The notes: generated from the sequence alone by a model not told the origin. Counted from the stretch's first letter, positions 8,319 through 18,367 are shown. The stretch: 64,000 bases of DNA from Streptococcus oralis (GCF_019334565.1 NZ_CP079724.1:1199001-1263000); one strand, 5' to 3'. Numbers and translations are program-made.

Positions 8319-8561
8319 ATGAAAAAAGATATCCATCCAGAATATCGCCCAGTTGTCTTCATGGACACAACTACTGGTTACAAATTCCTTAGCGGTTCAA
8401 CAAAACGCTCTAACGAAACTGTTGAGTTCGAAGGCGAAACTTACCCATTGATCCGTGTGGAAATTTCATCAGACTCACACCCATTCTACACTGGACGTCA
8501 AAAGTTCACTCAAGCAGATGGACGCGTGGATCGTTTCAACAAAAAATACGGTCTCAAATAA
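8319..8561 (+). CDS. rpmE2: 50S ribosomal protein L31 type B (80 aa)
   Basis: Large-subunit protein L31, zinc-independent (type B or C-minus) form. It begins [20 protein letters not shown] and ends [18 protein letters not shown], and has none of the cysteines of the zinc-binding type A protein. I placed the start at the ATG at 8319, with GAAAGGA upstream. In-frame upstream codons to 8277 are not part of known L31. It is monocistronic. Since type B L31 usually complements or replaces type A under zinc shortage, it may be the sole copy in this organism; the window cannot show this. Confidence 0.96.
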   Translation: MKKDIHPEYRPVVFMDTTTGYKFLSGSTKRSNETVEFEGETYPLIRVEISSDSHPFYTGRQKFTQADGRVDRFNKKYGLK

Positions 8562-8568
8562 GAATAAA

Positions 8569-8597
8569 AAGAACAGCTTCGACTGTTCTTTTTTTGT
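8569..8597 (+). terminator. Terminator after rpmE2
   Basis: Stem AAAGAACAG/CTGTTCTTT with loop CTTCGA, then T residues. Confidence 0.85.
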
Positions 8598-8676
8598 ACT
8601 TCTTTTTATGAACCAATCACTACTACTTTCTATTTGTTAACCTTCACGCTGACACTATAATTGATTTCAAAAGAGG

Positions 8677-10011
8677 TTAAAAAATATCGAAAAGAAGCTT
8701 GATATTTAGAATGGTCAAGATGATTGAAACAGCGTAACCTAGAATTGTGTTCCACTTGGCATTGGTGAATTCTCCCATCAGTGACTTCTTAGAGGTCAGA
8801 TAAATTAAGGGGAAGATTGAAAACGGAAGAGCGATTGACAGAAAGACCTGTGAATAGACCAATAACTGATCCAAGGTTTTTTCTTGATGTCCAAACAAAA
8901 CGGCAACAATGATCACAGGTAGTAAGGCAAAAATACGGGTACCGATACGGATAATCCACTGAGGCAATTTCAGATGCAAAAATCCTTCCATGACAATCTG
9001 TCCTGTCAAAGTACCTGTAATGGTCGAATTTTGACCACTTGCTAAAAGGGCTAAAGCAAACAAAGTTGACAGAGTTGAGCTAGCTATCGCTCCTGCTATC
9101 GTCGAATCCTGTAAAGCATTGTACATTTGGGAGAATGCTGAAATTTCAGATGCATGACCAAAAAAGAGAGATGCTCCTAAAATAAGAAGCAAGGAATTGA
9201 CAATAAAAGCTAGAGACAACTGAAGATTTGAATCCCAGGTCATAAAACGCACGGCTTTTCGAACATCCTTCTTATCTTTGTGATTGATTTTCCTTGTTTG
9301 GGATAGAGAGGAATGAAGATAGAGATTATGGGGCATGACTGTCGCTCCTACAATTCCTAGAGCCAAGGTCAATTGGCTTTCATGACCTGGCAATGGTGTT
9401 TCAAATAATGTCTGAGTCGGTAAATAACCACCAAAGATACCCTGAATACTTGGATTGGATAAGGCCACCAGATAGGTAAAGATGGCTAATATGGTTAAAA
9501 TAAGGGTCGTAACAATGGCTTCAATTTTTTTGAAGCCAAATTTCATCAACAACAACAAAAGAAATACATCTAAAACGGTTAAGAGGATAGCGACCATAAT
9601 CGGTATTTTAAATAAAAGATTTAAGGCAATCGCTGAGCCTAAAACCTCGGCTAAATCTGTCGCCATTAAAGCTAATTCTAAAATCACCCAAAGACTATAG
9701 CGAAGCCATTTGGGAGCATGATGTGCAGTTGCCTGTGCTAGGTCCATCTTAGTTACGATACCGAGCTTTCCAGCCATCTGTTGTAGCTGCATGGCAATGA
9801 TGGAAGAAATCAAAATAACAAATAAGAGACTATATTTGTAAGAAGCACCACCAACTACACTTGTAATCCAGTTCCCAGGATCCATATAACCAACTGCTAC
9901 AAGAGCTCCAGGTCCTAAAAATGCTTTTAGATTTTGCCAAAAATGATTGTTATTCGGAGTTTCAATAGATTGATTGATCTCAGAAAGAGAGACTTTTTTG
10001 TAAGAAGACAT
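8677..10011 (-). CDS. mntH: Nramp-family divalent metal transporter MntH (444 aa)
   Basis: Proton-coupled Mn(II)/Fe(II) importer of the inner membrane with about eleven predicted helices. Signature metal-site motifs are present: VGYMDPGNW in helix 1 (near residue 41) and VGATVMPHNLYLHSS in helix 6 (about 228). The segment ALMATDLAEVLGSAIAL is also typical. The 444-residue length is normal. It is a single gene with its own promoter, overlapped by a PerR/Fur-like palindrome, which suggests induction under oxidative stress or metal limitation. The ribosome site before the ATG is weak (AGAAAG). As far as I recall most pneumococci lack this gene. Confidence 0.95.
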   Translation of the reverse strand: MSSYKKVSLSEINQSIETPNNNHFWQNLKAFLGPGALVAVGYMDPGNWITSVVGGASYKYSLLFVILISSIIAMQLQQMAGKLGIVTKMDLAQATAHHAPKWLRYSLWVILELALMATDLAEVLGSAIALNLLFKIPIMVAILLTVLDVFLLLLLMKFGFKKIEAIVTTLILTILAIFTYLVALSNPSIQGIFGGYLPTQTLFETPLPGHESQLTLALGIVGATVMPHNLYLHSSLSQTRKINHKDKKDVRKAVRFMTWDSNLQLSLAFIVNSLLLILGASLFFGHASEISAFSQMYNALQDSTIAGAIASSTLSTLFALALLASGQNSTITGTLTGQIVMEGFLHLKLPQWIIRIGTRIFALLPVIIVAVLFGHQEKTLDQLLVYSQVFLSIALPFSIFPLIYLTSKKSLMGEFTNAKWNTILGYAVSIILTILNIKLLFDIF

Positions 10012-10103
10012 CGGAATTTTACACTTTCTAATCTGTCTTTACTTTTTTTAATGGAATTTTTGAAAATATAATGAAAATAATTTCCCATTTCCAATTCATC
10101 CTT

Positions 10104-10137
10104 ATTATATCACAATTTAGAATGATTCTTAAGGAAA
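10104..10137 (-). promoter_or_regulatory. mntH promoter with PerR/Fur-like operator
   Basis: A minus-strand TATAAT lies at 10104-10109, with a weak -35 TTAAGA 17 bases upstream. The palindrome TTAGAAT-G-ATTCTTA at 10117-10131 has the 7-1-7 form of a PerR box (TTATAAT-N-ATTATAA) with 11-12 of 14 matches. It covers the -35 to -10 spacer, where a bound repressor would block RNA polymerase. The assignment to PerR rather than Fur or another paralogue is inference. Confidence 0.6.
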
Positions 10138-10170
10138 GCATGATAGTTGAAATAGGCAATATCAGTATTG

Positions 10171-10205
10171 CAAAAGCCAGCGTTTTCTGACGCTTGCTTT
10201 AAAAC
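10171..10205 (-). terminator. Terminator after carB
   Basis: Minus-strand stem AAGC-AGCGT / ACGCT-GCTT with single bulges, followed by TTTTGC. The U tract is short, so efficiency is uncertain. Confidence 0.55.
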
Positions 10206-10224
10206 TGTGAAAATATTTTTTCAA

Positions 10225-13200
10225 TTAGATTGCTTCTGTGACAAAACTACGGCTTTCTAGCACCTTGAGCATGGCATTAGCTGTATCTAGGGCTGTAAAG
10301 AGTGGCACACCGTGTTCAATAGCTGAACGGCGAATTTGCTCACCATCTTCATCAGCAGTTCGTTTGGTTCCGACAGTGTTGATGATTGCTTGGATTTTTC
10401 CTTTGCGGACAAAACTTGGGATATCCTTCTCATCATCACCGATCTTACCAACAGGTTGAGCATGCAGTCCATGACTAGCAAAGAAGGCTGCTGTCCCTTC
10501 TGTCGCGAGGATACCGTAACCGATATTTTGGAAACGACGAGCCAAGTCCAAGGCTTCATCTTTGGCATCATCAGCGATGGTAAAGACCACATTTCCAAAA
10601 GTTGGCAAGTGCAGGTAAGAAGCTTCAAAGGCCTTGTACAAAGCTTTTTCAAGAGTAGTATCAGAACCCATAACTTCCCCTGTTGACTTCATTTCAGGAC
10701 CGAGCAAGCTGTCTACCTTAGCTAGTTTCGTAAAGGAGAAGACAGGCGCCTTGATATGAACGCGAGTGCTTTCTGGATAAAGTCCATCTTGGTAACCCAG
10801 TTCTTCAAGACTTTGACCAAGAATGAGCTTGGTCGCTACTTGAGCCATAGGAATATTGGTTACTTTTGAAAGGAATGGAACCGTACGGCTGGCACGTGGA
10901 TTAACCTCAATAACATAGACTTTTTCATCCTTGATGACAAACTGGATGTTCATCATACCAAGACAGTTAAGGCCGATTGCTAGGCGTTTGGTGTAGTCTG
11001 CGATGGTCTCCTGAACCTTTTGCGACAAGGTTTGTGGTGGGTAAACGGCCATTGAGTCACCTGAGTGGACACCGGCACGTTCGATATGCTCCATGATACC
11101 AGGGATGAGGACATTTACTCCATCTGAGATAGCATCAACTTCGCACTCTTGCCCAACGATGTAAGAGTCAACAAGAACTGGGTGGTCTGGACTAGCCTTA
11201 ACAGCGGTACGCATGTAAGAACGAAGGTCTTCTTCGTTTTCTACGATTTCCATAGCACGTCCCCCCAAGACATAAGATGGGCGAACGAGAACTGGGAAAC
11301 CAATTTTGCGAGCTGCAAGCACCGCTTCTTCTTCATTTGTAGCCGTTTGTCCTGGCGGCTGTGGAATATCCAAGTCTTTAAGGGCTTGCTCAAAGAGGTC
11401 GCGGTCTTCAGCTCGGTCCAAGTCAGCGACTTGCGTTCCCAGAATTGTCACACCTGCTTTTGCCAAGGGCTCGGCAAGGTTGATAGCTGTTTGACCACCG
11501 AACTGAACGATAACGCCTTTTGGTTGCTCCAAATCGATAACATTCATGACATCTTCGAATGTTAATGGCTCAAAGTAAAGTTTGTCTGATACCGAGAAGT
11601 CGGTTGAAACGGTCTCTGGATTTGAGTTCATGATGATAGCTTCATAGCCAGCTGCTTGGATAGCCTTAACAGAGTGAACAGTTGCATAGTCGAATTCAAC
11701 CCCTTGACCGATACGGATTGGACCTGAACCTAGGACTAGGACGGATTCCTTATCAGACTTGATAGACTCATTTTCCCATCCATAGGTTGAATAGAAATAT
11801 GGTGTTTCAGAGTCAAACTCCGCCGCACAGGTATCGACCATCTTATAGACTGGAACAATCTTGTTTTCCAAGCGAAGTTGGCGAACTTGGTCAGCTGTCG
11901 TTTTCCAGAGTTCCGCAATCTTACGATCTGAGAAGCCATTGAGTTTGGCTGTTTTCAAGACTTCTAGATCTTGTGGATGGGCACCTAATTCTTGCTCAAT
12001 TTCAAAGATGTGCAAGAGTTTATCCAGATAGAAGATATCAATCTTAGTCAATTCAGCAATTTCTTCTGGTGTATAACCACGGCGAATGGCCTCTGATACG
12101 TAGAAGAGACGGTCATCTTGGGCTTTCACAACCTTTTCAATCAAGGCATCATCTGAAACAGTTGCCAGTTCAGGCATTTCATTGTGGTGAACTCCAATTT
12201 CAAGAGAGCGACATGCCTTGAGAAGTGACTCCTCAATGTTACGACCAATAGCCATGACTTCTCCAGTCGCCTTCATTTGGGTCCCAAGACGACGCTCACC
12301 TTTTTCAAACTTGTCAAATGGGAAACGTGGAATCTTAGCAACCACGTAGTCAAGAGCTGGCTCAAACATGGCATAAGTTGAACCTGTAACTGGGTTAATG
12401 ACCTCATCCAGAGTCAAACCAACGGCAATCTTGGCAGCCAATTTGGCAATCGGATAACCCGTCGCCTTAGAAGCAAGGGCTGACGAACGCGATACACGAG
12501 GGTTTACTTCGATAACATAGTACTTGAAGCTATGCGGATCAAGGGCCAGCTGAACGTTACATCCACCTTCAATTTTGAGGGCACGAATGATGCTCAAGCT
12601 CGCATCACGTAGCATTTGGTTTTCATAGTCGGACATGGTTTGCGCAGGGGCAAATACAATGGAATCCCCTGTGTGAATCCCAACTGGGTCAAAGTTTTCC
12701 ATGTTACAAACAACCAAAGCATTATCAGCTGAATCGCGCATGACTTCGTACTCGATTTCCTTGAAACCTGCGATTGAACGTTCAATCAAACATTGGGTAA
12801 CAGGTGACAGTTTCAACCCATTTTCAGCGATTTCACGAAGTTCTTCCTCGTTGGCACACATACCACCACCAGTACCACCAAGTGTGAAAGCTGGACGAAC
12901 GATAACTGGGTAGCCGATTGATGCCGCAAAGGAAACTGCTTCTTCTACTGTGTTGACAATTTCAGATTCAGGGATCGGCTGCTCAAGCTCTTCCATCAAT
13001 TGTTTAAAGAGGTCACGGTCCTCCGCTTGGTCGATGGCAGATAATTTAGTACCCAGAAGTTCGACACCCAATTCATCTAGAATACCATTTTTAGACAACT
13101 CCATGGCCATATTGAGTCCTGTTTGCCCACCAAGAGTTGGAAGCAAAGCATCTGGACGTTCCTTACGGAGAATACGTGTCACAAACTCAAGTGTAATCGG

Positions 13201-13401
13201 TTCAATATAAACCTTGTCAGCAATTTCCTTATCCGTCATGATGGTTGCAGGATTTGAGTTCACTAAGACAACTTCATAACCTTCCTCTTTCAAAGACAAA
13301 CAGGCCTGGGTCCCAGCGTAGTCAAACTCAGCAGCCTGACCAATAATAATCGGACCAGAACCAATCACCATAATTTTTTGAATATCAGTACGTTTAGGCA
13401 T
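10225..13401 (-). CDS. carB: Carbamoyl-phosphate synthase large subunit (1058 aa)
   Basis: Synthesises carbamoyl phosphate from bicarbonate, ATP and ammonia delivered by CarA, feeding pyrimidines and arginine. Two homologous ATP-grasp halves are visible ([20 protein letters not shown] at about 12 and [20 protein letters not shown] at about 560). Each carries NPR-type metal ligands ([27 protein letters not shown]), and a methylglyoxal-synthase-like allosteric domain forms the last 140 residues. The length is typical. It is the last gene of pyrR-pyrB-carA-carB but is separated from carA by 311 bases of hairpin-rich sequence, and no strong ribosome site precedes its ATG. These two facts suggest separate control. 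Confidence 0.98.
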   Translation of the reverse strand: MPKRTDIQKIMVIGSGPIIIGQAAEFDYAGTQACLSLKEEGYEVVLVNSNPATIMTDKEIADKVYIEPITLEFVTRILRKERPDALLPTLGGQTGLNMAMELSKNGILDELGVELLGTKLSAIDQAEDRDLFKQLMEELEQPIPESEIVNTVEEAVSFAASIGYPVIVRPAFTLGGTGGGMCANEEELREIAENGLKLSPVTQCLIERSIAGFKEIEYEVMRDSADNALVVCNMENFDPVGIHTGDSIVFAPAQTMSDYENQMLRDASLSIIRALKIEGGCNVQLALDPHSFKYYVIEVNPRVSRSSALASKATGYPIAKLAAKIAVGLTLDEVINPVTGSTYAMFEPALDYVVAKIPRFPFDKFEKGERRLGTQMKATGEVMAIGRNIEESLLKACRSLEIGVHHNEMPELATVSDDALIEKVVKAQDDRLFYVSEAIRRGYTPEEIAELTKIDIFYLDKLLHIFEIEQELGAHPQDLEVLKTAKLNGFSDRKIAELWKTTADQVRQLRLENKIVPVYKMVDTCAAEFDSETPYFYSTYGWENESIKSDKESVLVLGSGPIRIGQGVEFDYATVHSVKAIQAAGYEAIIMNSNPETVSTDFSVSDKLYFEPLTFEDVMNVIDLEQPKGVIVQFGGQTAINLAEPLAKAGVTILGTQVADLDRAEDRDLFEQALKDLDIPQPPGQTATNEEEAVLAARKIGFPVLVRPSYVLGGRAMEIVENEEDLRSYMRTAVKASPDHPVLVDSYIVGQECEVDAISDGVNVLIPGIMEHIERAGVHSGDSMAVYPPQTLSQKVQETIADYTKRLAIGLNCLGMMNIQFVIKDEKVYVIEVNPRASRTVPFLSKVTNIPMAQVATKLILGQSLEELGYQDGLYPESTRVHIKAPVFSFTKLAKVDSLLGPEMKSTGEVMGSDTTLEKALYKAFEASYLHLPTFGNVVFTIADDAKDEALDLARRFQNIGYGILATEGTAAFFASHGLHAQPVGKIGDDEKDIPSFVRKGKIQAIINTVGTKRTADEDGEQIRRSAIEHGVPLFTALDTANAMLKVLESRSFVTEAI

Positions 13402-13712
13402 AGTTTATGATACAAAGCCCGTAAAGAACACAGTGAAAATAGGAAACTCGGTGCAGACGCCTTTAGCGTCAAGACGATGTTTTTCTTTTTCACACAGTTC
13501 TTAGGGCGTGTTCACTTCCGCGAACAATGTATCTTCTCCTTTCTATTCGTCGCCTCACAGAGCGACATTAAATAAGATACAAAGGACGAATAGAAAGCGA
13601 TTGAATTTTAGGAAACCAAGGAAGGATTGACAATCCAAGTTGGTTTCTCTAAATTCCGAGCTTTCCGTCCGTGTTCAGTTACATAAATTCTCCGACGAGC
13701 TTTTACTCGTTC
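13402..13712 (-). promoter_or_regulatory. Hairpin-rich carA-carB spacer with a PyrR-like stem-loop
   Basis: This long spacer folds, in transcript order, into three nested hairpins. The first (13665-13593) pairs GAATTTAGAGAAACCAA with its near-perfect complement and contains GGATTG-A-CAATCC. The second (13597-13539) has a perfect 13-base stem starting CTTTCTATTCGTC, and its tip GTCG-CTCTGTGAGG-CGAC (13549-13566) resembles the PyrR-binding loop of the pyrR and pyrP leaders here. The third (13502-13423) pairs AAGAACTGTG... with ...TTCTT and holds GACGC/GCGTC. AAAGGAG at about 13540 precedes a TTG and eight codons ending in TAA. No classical U-tract terminator is visible. Confidence 0.55.
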
Positions 13713-14792
13713 TTAGTTTGCTTGTTTAAAAGCTTCCATCATCTCGATAAATTCATCAAATAGGTAACTTGCGTCGTGTGGACCAGGAGCTGCATCTGGG
13801 TGGAATTGTACAGAAAAACCTGGTTGGTATCTGTGGCGAACTCCTTCAACTGACTTGTCATTGATTTCTTCGTGGGTAATGATCAAATGCTCTGGCAAGT
13901 CCTCACGGCTGACTGCATAACCATGGTTTTGGCTGGTAAAGTCTACGCGTCCTGTTGCAATCTCACGTACCGCGTGGTTAAATCCACGGTGACCAAACTT
14001 CATCTTATATGTCTTAGCCCCGTTTGCCATGGCAAAGAGTTGGTGTCCCATACAAATTCCGAAGATTGGAATTTTTCCTTGCACACCACGAATCATGTCC
14101 AGTGCTTCTGGAACGTCTTCTGGGTTACCTGGGCCATTTGACAACATAACTCCATCAGGATTGAGGTGGAGAATTTCTTCTGCTGTTGTTGAATAAGGAA
14201 CAACCGTAACGTTACAGTTGCGCTTAGAAAGTTCACGTAGGATTGAGTGCTTGAGCCCAAAGTCTACTAAGACCACACTCAAACCAACTCCAGGAGCTGG
14301 GTAGGAAGTTTTAGTAGAAACCTGCTTGATATTGTCTGTCGGCAAGACTGTTGCTTGGAGCTGATCCGTCACATGGTCCATGCTGTCCCCAACGTGAGTC
14401 AAGGTTGCACGCATAGTACCGTGCTTACGGATAATCTTGGTAAGGGCACGCGTATCAATCCCTGAAATACCTGGAATTTTCTTAGCTTTCAAAAATTCAT
14501 CTAAGGTCATTTGATTCCGCCAGTTGCTAGCTCTACGTGCCTCTTCAAAAACAACGACTCCCTTACAAGTTGGAATGATGGATTCGTAATCATCACGGTT
14601 AATTCCATAATTTCCCACCAAAGGATAAGTGAAGGTCAAGATTTGTCCATTATAAGACTGATCTGTAATGGATTCTTGGTAACCAGTCATCCCTGTGTTA
14701 AAGACGATTTCGCCTGTTACATCAATGTCTGCTCCGAAGGCCTTGCCTTCAAAAACTGTGCCATCTTCTAATACTAGAAGTCTTTTTGTCAT
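13713..14792 (-). CDS. carA: Carbamoyl-phosphate synthase small subunit (359 aa)
   Basis: Glutamine amidotransferase subunit that hydrolyses glutamine and channels ammonia to CarB. The N-terminal domain begins [20 protein letters not shown]. The class I amidotransferase domain has the nucleophile motif [11 protein letters not shown] (Cys near residue 244) and the catalytic His/Glu near [14 protein letters not shown]. The length is normal. It lies 49 bases after pyrB in the pyrimidine operon; that short gap also contains a GACGC/GCGTC hairpin. GAGGTG precedes the ATG. Confidence 0.98.
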   Translation of the reverse strand: MTKRLLVLEDGTVFEGKAFGADIDVTGEIVFNTGMTGYQESITDQSYNGQILTFTYPLVGNYGINRDDYESIIPTCKGVVVFEEARRASNWRNQMTLDEFLKAKKIPGISGIDTRALTKIIRKHGTMRATLTHVGDSMDHVTDQLQATVLPTDNIKQVSTKTSYPAPGVGLSVVLVDFGLKHSILRELSKRNCNVTVVPYSTTAEEILHLNPDGVMLSNGPGNPEDVPEALDMIRGVQGKIPIFGICMGHQLFAMANGAKTYKMKFGHRGFNHAVREIATGRVDFTSQNHGYAVSREDLPEHLIITHEEINDKSVEGVRHRYQPGFSVQFHPDAAPGPHDASYLFDEFIEMMEAFKQAN

Positions 14793-14841
14793 ATTTTCAC
14801 CTCTCGTGGACGCTCTCTGGCGTCTTTTAACGTCTTGTGTT

Positions 14842-15765
14842 TTAGTTGGCGTTTCTACTCGCCAATACGGATTCTAAGATTGCCATCCGAACAAAGACAC
14901 CATTGGTCATTTGTTGGACAATGCGTGATTTTGGCGCTTCAACCAAGTGGTCAGCAATTTCCACATCTCGATTCACTGGGGCCGGATGCATAATGATTGC
15001 TGTTTCTTTTAAGCGATTATAGCGTTCTTGGTTCAAACCGTGTTGAGCATGGTAGTCTTCTTTTGAAAAGACCGCTCCACTTTCATGGCGTTCATGTTGA
15101 ACTCGGAGTAACATCAAAACATCCACCTGATCAACAATCTCATCAATAGTTACAAACTGTCCATAGTCCGCAAACTCTTGACTTCTCCATTCCTCAGGTC
15201 CTGCAAAGAACAGTTCAGCTCCCAAGCGTTTCAAAATCTGCATATTTGATTTGGCAACGCGTGAGTGGTCCAAGTCGCCTGCAATAGCAACCTTAAGACC
15301 CTCAAAGTGCCCAAATTCCTCATAAATAGTCATCAAATCAAGCAAGCTCTGGCTAGGATGTTGTCCCGAGCCATCACCACCATTGATAATAGAAGTTGTA
15401 ATCGACGGACTCGCAATCAACTCTCTGTAATAGTCGACCTCTGGGTGGCGAATCACACAGACATCCACTCCTAGAGCAGATAGGGTCAAGATGGTATCAT
15501 ACAATGTCTCACCCTTATTGACCGAACTAGTCTTCACATCAAAGTCAAGTCGTTCCAGCCCCAGCTTAATCTCTGCCACTTCAAAGGACTTATGTGTCCG
15601 TGTAGAATCTTCAAAGAAGAGATTCGATACGATAGGTTTGTTCTCGTAGGGAAGTTGGGCTCCGTTTTTAAACTCGATTCCTCGTTTGATCAATTTCATC
15701 ACTTGATCGACAGTGAGGTCTTCCATGGAAACCACATGGTTCAGTGCTTGTTGATTTTCTGACAT
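14842..15765 (-). CDS. pyrB: Aspartate carbamoyltransferase catalytic subunit (307 aa)
   Basis: Condenses carbamoyl phosphate with aspartate, the committed step of pyrimidine synthesis. The carbamoyl phosphate loop [12 protein letters not shown] lies near residues 52-63, and the aspartate-binding region includes [20 protein letters not shown] near residue 265 is characteristic. No regulatory subunit gene is nearby, as usual in Firmicutes, where control is by PyrR attenuation. It is 18 bases after pyrR with AAGGAGTAG as ribosome site, and is followed by carA. Confidence 0.98.
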   Translation of the reverse strand: MSENQQALNHVVSMEDLTVDQVMKLIKRGIEFKNGAQLPYENKPIVSNLFFEDSTRTHKSFEVAEIKLGLERLDFDVKTSSVNKGETLYDTILTLSALGVDVCVIRHPEVDYYRELIASPSITTSIINGGDGSGQHPSQSLLDLMTIYEEFGHFEGLKVAIAGDLDHSRVAKSNMQILKRLGAELFFAGPEEWRSQEFADYGQFVTIDEIVDQVDVLMLLRVQHERHESGAVFSKEDYHAQHGLNQERYNRLKETAIIMHPAPVNRDVEIADHLVEAPKSRIVQQMTNGVFVRMAILESVLASRNAN

Positions 15766-15783
15766 GGCTACTCCTTCAGCTTT

Positions 15784-16305
15784 CTAAGCTTCTTCAGTAA
15801 TCAGAACTCTGTCTTGGCCATCAAGTTCTGTCATCTCTACGATGATTTCTTCAGAACGGCTAGTTGGGATATTTTTCCCAACGTAATCTGGACGGATAGG
15901 CAATTCTCTATGTCCACGGTCAACTAGCACCGCAAGACTCACGCGCGCAGGACGACCATGGCCGACAATGTTATCAATAGCGGCGCGGATGGTACGGCCT
16001 GTATAGAGTACATCATCCACCAAGATAACTTCACGGTCTGTCACATCAACAGAAATCAAAGAAGTATCTTCTCCGCTTTTAACATCATCACGGAAAGGCT
16101 TGGTGTCCAGTTCCACAACAGGAACAGTGATATTTTCCAACTGCTCCAAGCGTTCTTTGATACGATGAGCGATGAAAACACCACGCGTTTTTATCCCAGC
16201 TAGGATAATTTTATTCAAATCCTTATTGCGCTCGATAATCTCATAAGTAATTCGCGTAATCGCTCGTTTGACAGTCAATTCGTCTACAACTTCTTTTGTC
16301 TTCAT
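15784..16305 (-). CDS. pyrR: PyrR attenuation regulator / uracil phosphoribosyltransferase (173 aa)
   Basis: Bifunctional protein: in the presence of UMP or UTP it binds stem-loops in pyr mRNA leaders and promotes termination, and it has weak uracil phosphoribosyltransferase activity. The PRPP-binding motif is [19 protein letters not shown] (about residues 93-111), and [18 protein letters not shown] is typical of PyrR. It leads the pyrB-carA-carB operon and is preceded by a complete attenuator. GGAGG precedes the ATG. Its likely second target in this window is the pyrP leader. Confidence 0.98.
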   Translation of the reverse strand: MKTKEVVDELTVKRAITRITYEIIERNKDLNKIILAGIKTRGVFIAHRIKERLEQLENITVPVVELDTKPFRDDVKSGEDTSLISVDVTDREVILVDDVLYTGRTIRAAIDNIVGHGRPARVSLAVLVDRGHRELPIRPDYVGKNIPTSRSEEIIVEMTELDGQDRVLITEEA

Positions 16306-16320
16306 GACAAACCTCCAAAA

Positions 16321-16348
16321 AGAAAAGTCTCCTTACACAAGGAGACTT
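16321..16348 (-). terminator. Attenuator terminator of the pyrR operon
   Basis: A perfect ten-base stem AAGTCTCCTT/AAGGAGACTT with loop GTGT is followed by TTCTTTTT, 16 bases before pyrR. With the PyrR site at 16419-16438 upstream it forms the regulated attenuator. Confidence 0.85.
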
Positions 16349-16418
16349 GAAATGTATAGCCAAGCGAGCCCTACTGTATACAGTATAGACTTACCCTTCT
16401 ACTTTATCGCGCTCCTTG

Positions 16419-16438
16419 CCTGCCTCACGGGACAGGTT
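16419..16438 (-). promoter_or_regulatory. PyrR-binding stem-loop of the pyr operon leader
   Basis: The transcript contains CCTG-TCCCGTGAGG-CAGG. The loop fits the PyrR consensus (A/R)UCCNGNGAGG and is closed by a perfect four-base stem. Bound PyrR would stabilise this anti-antiterminator and allow the downstream terminator to form. Confidence 0.8.
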
Positions 16439-16462
16439 TAAAGGACTATTTAGTTACCATTT

Positions 16463-16491
16463 ACTATAGCACAAAGCACCCTTAAAATCAA
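16463..16491 (-). promoter_or_regulatory. pyr operon promoter
   Basis: Minus-strand TTGATT (16486-16491) and TATAGT (16463-16468), spaced 17 bases, give a leader of about 150 bases ahead of pyrR that contains the PyrR site and the terminator. Confidence 0.75.
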
Positions 16492-16514
16492 GCAAAAACT
16501 TTTTCAGAGTCCCC

Positions 16515-17144
16515 TTAAACATTGCTAAAATCATATAACTGGGGATAGTGGTCACATTCTGGATTTTTGGGATGACAGATAGCTCGTCCAAAGTAAATCA
16601 TGGCCTGGTGAGCTGCTAACCATTCTTCTGGTGGCAAGACATCCATAACACGTTTCTCTACTTCAAGTGGCGTAGCTGATTTTTTAACGATATCGTGATG
16701 TTTGCAAATACGCTCCACATGAGTATCGACTGCGAAGGCTGGGATTCCATAGCCCACACTCATGACAACATTGGCTGTCTTACGACCAACACCTGCTAGA
16801 TTTTCTAATTCTTCACGTGTCTGAGGGACTTGACCATCAAAATCATCTAGTAACTGTTGGGCACATTTTTTAAGGAATTTAGCCTTATTTCGATACAGTC
16901 CCAGATGAGAAATGTGTGAAGCAATTTCACTCTCTGTCGCTACAGACATGGCTTGCGGCGTTGGAAAAGCAGCAAAGAGCCCTGGTGTGGCCTTATTTAC
17001 CGCTGCATCTGTGGTCTGGGCTGACAGCATCACCGCAACCAGTAGTTCAAAATGATTGGTAAAATCAAGACTAGGCTTAGCATCTGGAAAGAGGGCAATA
17101 ATTTCCTCTATGACATGACGGGCACGTTTCTTAGATAAAACCAT
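16515..17144 (-). CDS. nth: Endonuclease III-like DNA glycosylase (209 aa)
   Basis: Base-excision repair glycosylase/AP lyase for oxidised pyrimidines. The helix-hairpin-helix LAGVGRKTANVVMSVGYG carries the catalytic lysine, and VDTHVERIC the catalytic aspartate. The C-terminus normally binds a 4Fe-4S cluster through C-x6-C-x2-C-x5-C. Here only the first two cysteines remain (CHPKNPEC, followed by DHYPQLYDF), so the cluster is probably absent. The gene ends directly against yceD, so the two are co-transcribed. Fold and catalysis otherwise look intact. Confidence 0.92.
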   Translation of the reverse strand: MVLSKKRARHVIEEIIALFPDAKPSLDFTNHFELLVAVMLSAQTTDAAVNKATPGLFAAFPTPQAMSVATESEIASHISHLGLYRNKAKFLKKCAQQLLDDFDGQVPQTREELENLAGVGRKTANVVMSVGYGIPAFAVDTHVERICKHHDIVKKSATPLEVEKRVMDVLPPEEWLAAHQAMIYFGRAICHPKNPECDHYPQLYDFSNV

Positions 17145-17687
17145 CTACTCGTCTCCATCAAACAGTCCTTGCAAGCCAGCAAATGGACTGTTTTCTTCTT
17201 TCTTGACTGCTTGTTGGGCTTGGTATTCATCTTCAGTCATGATTTGCCAGTCATTTCCTGACACAAAACCTTGGCCCGCCTCTTCTTCTGCCGTCAAGAC
17301 CTTGATAGGGATATTGAGCAGAATATTATCTGCTACGCTCTCAGCAAGGTCGATTTCCCCATTTTCGATAGGCAAGACCAAATCATCATCTAGAACTTCC
17401 TGGTCTAGTTGGTTGGTCGCTCCTTCCATGAAAACTTCTGTGACTGGATAAGACTCAGCCAACTCAACTGGCTCCATACTGCGGCTGGAAGCAAGGACAA
17501 TGGTATATGACAACTGATAGTCCAAGAAATACAGACGGTCTTCGTACTGCACCTTCCCCACTGCAAGGATATCTTTGACATCTAAAATCTCTTGATTTCG
17601 TTTACACAAGTCTGCTGCCAGGTCTAAAGCTTGTTCAAAATGTAGGCCTTCAGGTTGCTTACGAATTTCTTGAATGTTTAACTTCAT
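17145..17687 (-). CDS. DUF177 / YceD-family protein (180 aa)
   Basis: Acidic protein of the YceD family (DUF177), implicated in bacteria and plastids in 23S rRNA or large-subunit maturation. Family features are the central YFLDYQLSYTIVLASSRSMEPVE region, the acidic motif PIENGEIDLAESVADNILLNIPIKV, and a C-terminus ending SPFAGLQGLFDGDE. It often neighbours rpmF, but here it lies directly upstream of nth with no gap (stop and start adjacent). GGAGG precedes the ATG. The exact function in Firmicutes is unproven. Confidence 0.85.
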   Translation of the reverse strand: MKLNIQEIRKQPEGLHFEQALDLAADLCKRNQEILDVKDILAVGKVQYEDRLYFLDYQLSYTIVLASSRSMEPVELAESYPVTEVFMEGATNQLDQEVLDDDLVLPIENGEIDLAESVADNILLNIPIKVLTAEEEAGQGFVSGNDWQIMTEDEYQAQQAVKKEENSPFAGLQGLFDGDE

Positions 17688-17855
17688 ATTTCCTCCATAA
17701 AGATGTACTCACTTGATTATACCATGAAAAGGCTATAAGTCAGCCTCCCAAACTTTGAGATTAAAATCTCATTTTTTAACATATTTACTATGACAAACTT
17801 TCCTATTAGTGCTATACTATAGGCAAGAATACATCAGAGCAAGGAGAATGCTCAT

Positions 17856-18185
17856 ATGGAAGACAAAGCACTCATCACTGAAGCTTATCGACTCCTTTCC
17901 GAGTTAAATAAAAGCTACCAAAGCTGTAAACAAGGAACAGCTGATGATCTTCGACTGCAAGAGCTGCTGAACACCACTCTTAAGGAACTAAAAACAGCAG
18001 AAAAGCTGGACAACAGTATCTTAATCGACCTTGAGAAATTTTACCAACGCACCAGTCTTCTGATTGGACTGGGTAGCCTAAAACTAAATGATCAAGCACG
18101 CACCGCTTGGCGAAACTATGACAAGTTCCATTACGAGCACGTCAAACACGTACTGACTCTCTATGGACCTGTTTTTGGATTTTAG
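17856..18185 (+). CDS. Bacteriocin immunity-like helical protein (109 aa)
   Basis: Small soluble, all-helical protein without signal or membrane segment. Size, helix pattern and a C-terminal aromatic segment (WRNYDKFHYEHVKHVLTLYG) resemble the enterocin A/pediocin immunity family (four-helix bundles of about 100 residues that protect producers). No bacteriocin precursor or exporter is adjacent, so it would be an orphan immunity gene, as is common in streptococci. AAGGAG precedes the ATG at good spacing, and a TATACT -10 lies at about 17815. The family assignment is by resemblance only. Confidence 0.5.
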   Translation: MEDKALITEAYRLLSELNKSYQSCKQGTADDLRLQELLNTTLKELKTAEKLDNSILIDLEKFYQRTSLLIGLGSLKLNDQARTAWRNYDKFHYEHVKHVLTLYGPVFGF

Positions 18186-18268
18186 AGTTTAGAATTTTGG
18201 ATTTTCTATTGACAAAATTTCCTTAAAGGTATAGGATAGAGATACTAATACTCGGAGGTATGGGAGAC

Positions 18269-18280
18269 ATGAACAACTAA
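18269..18280 (+). CDS. Candidate three-codon leader peptide (Met-Asn-Asn)
   Basis: The ATG at 18269 is preceded by GGGAG and, ten bases upstream, GGAGG. It encodes Met-Asn-Asn and a stop. An in-frame ATG at 18260 would give MGDMNN but lies only one base after GGAGG. Either could act as a ribosome-sensing leader for the ABC-F gene. Translation is unproven. Confidence 0.3.
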   Translation: MNN

Positions 18281-18367
18281 TCTATCAAATAAAGAACTTT
18301 ATTTAGTAGATCTTGTTTTTGTCTCTTTTTGTGTGCTCTTTTTATACTAGATTTTCTAGTATCTTGT

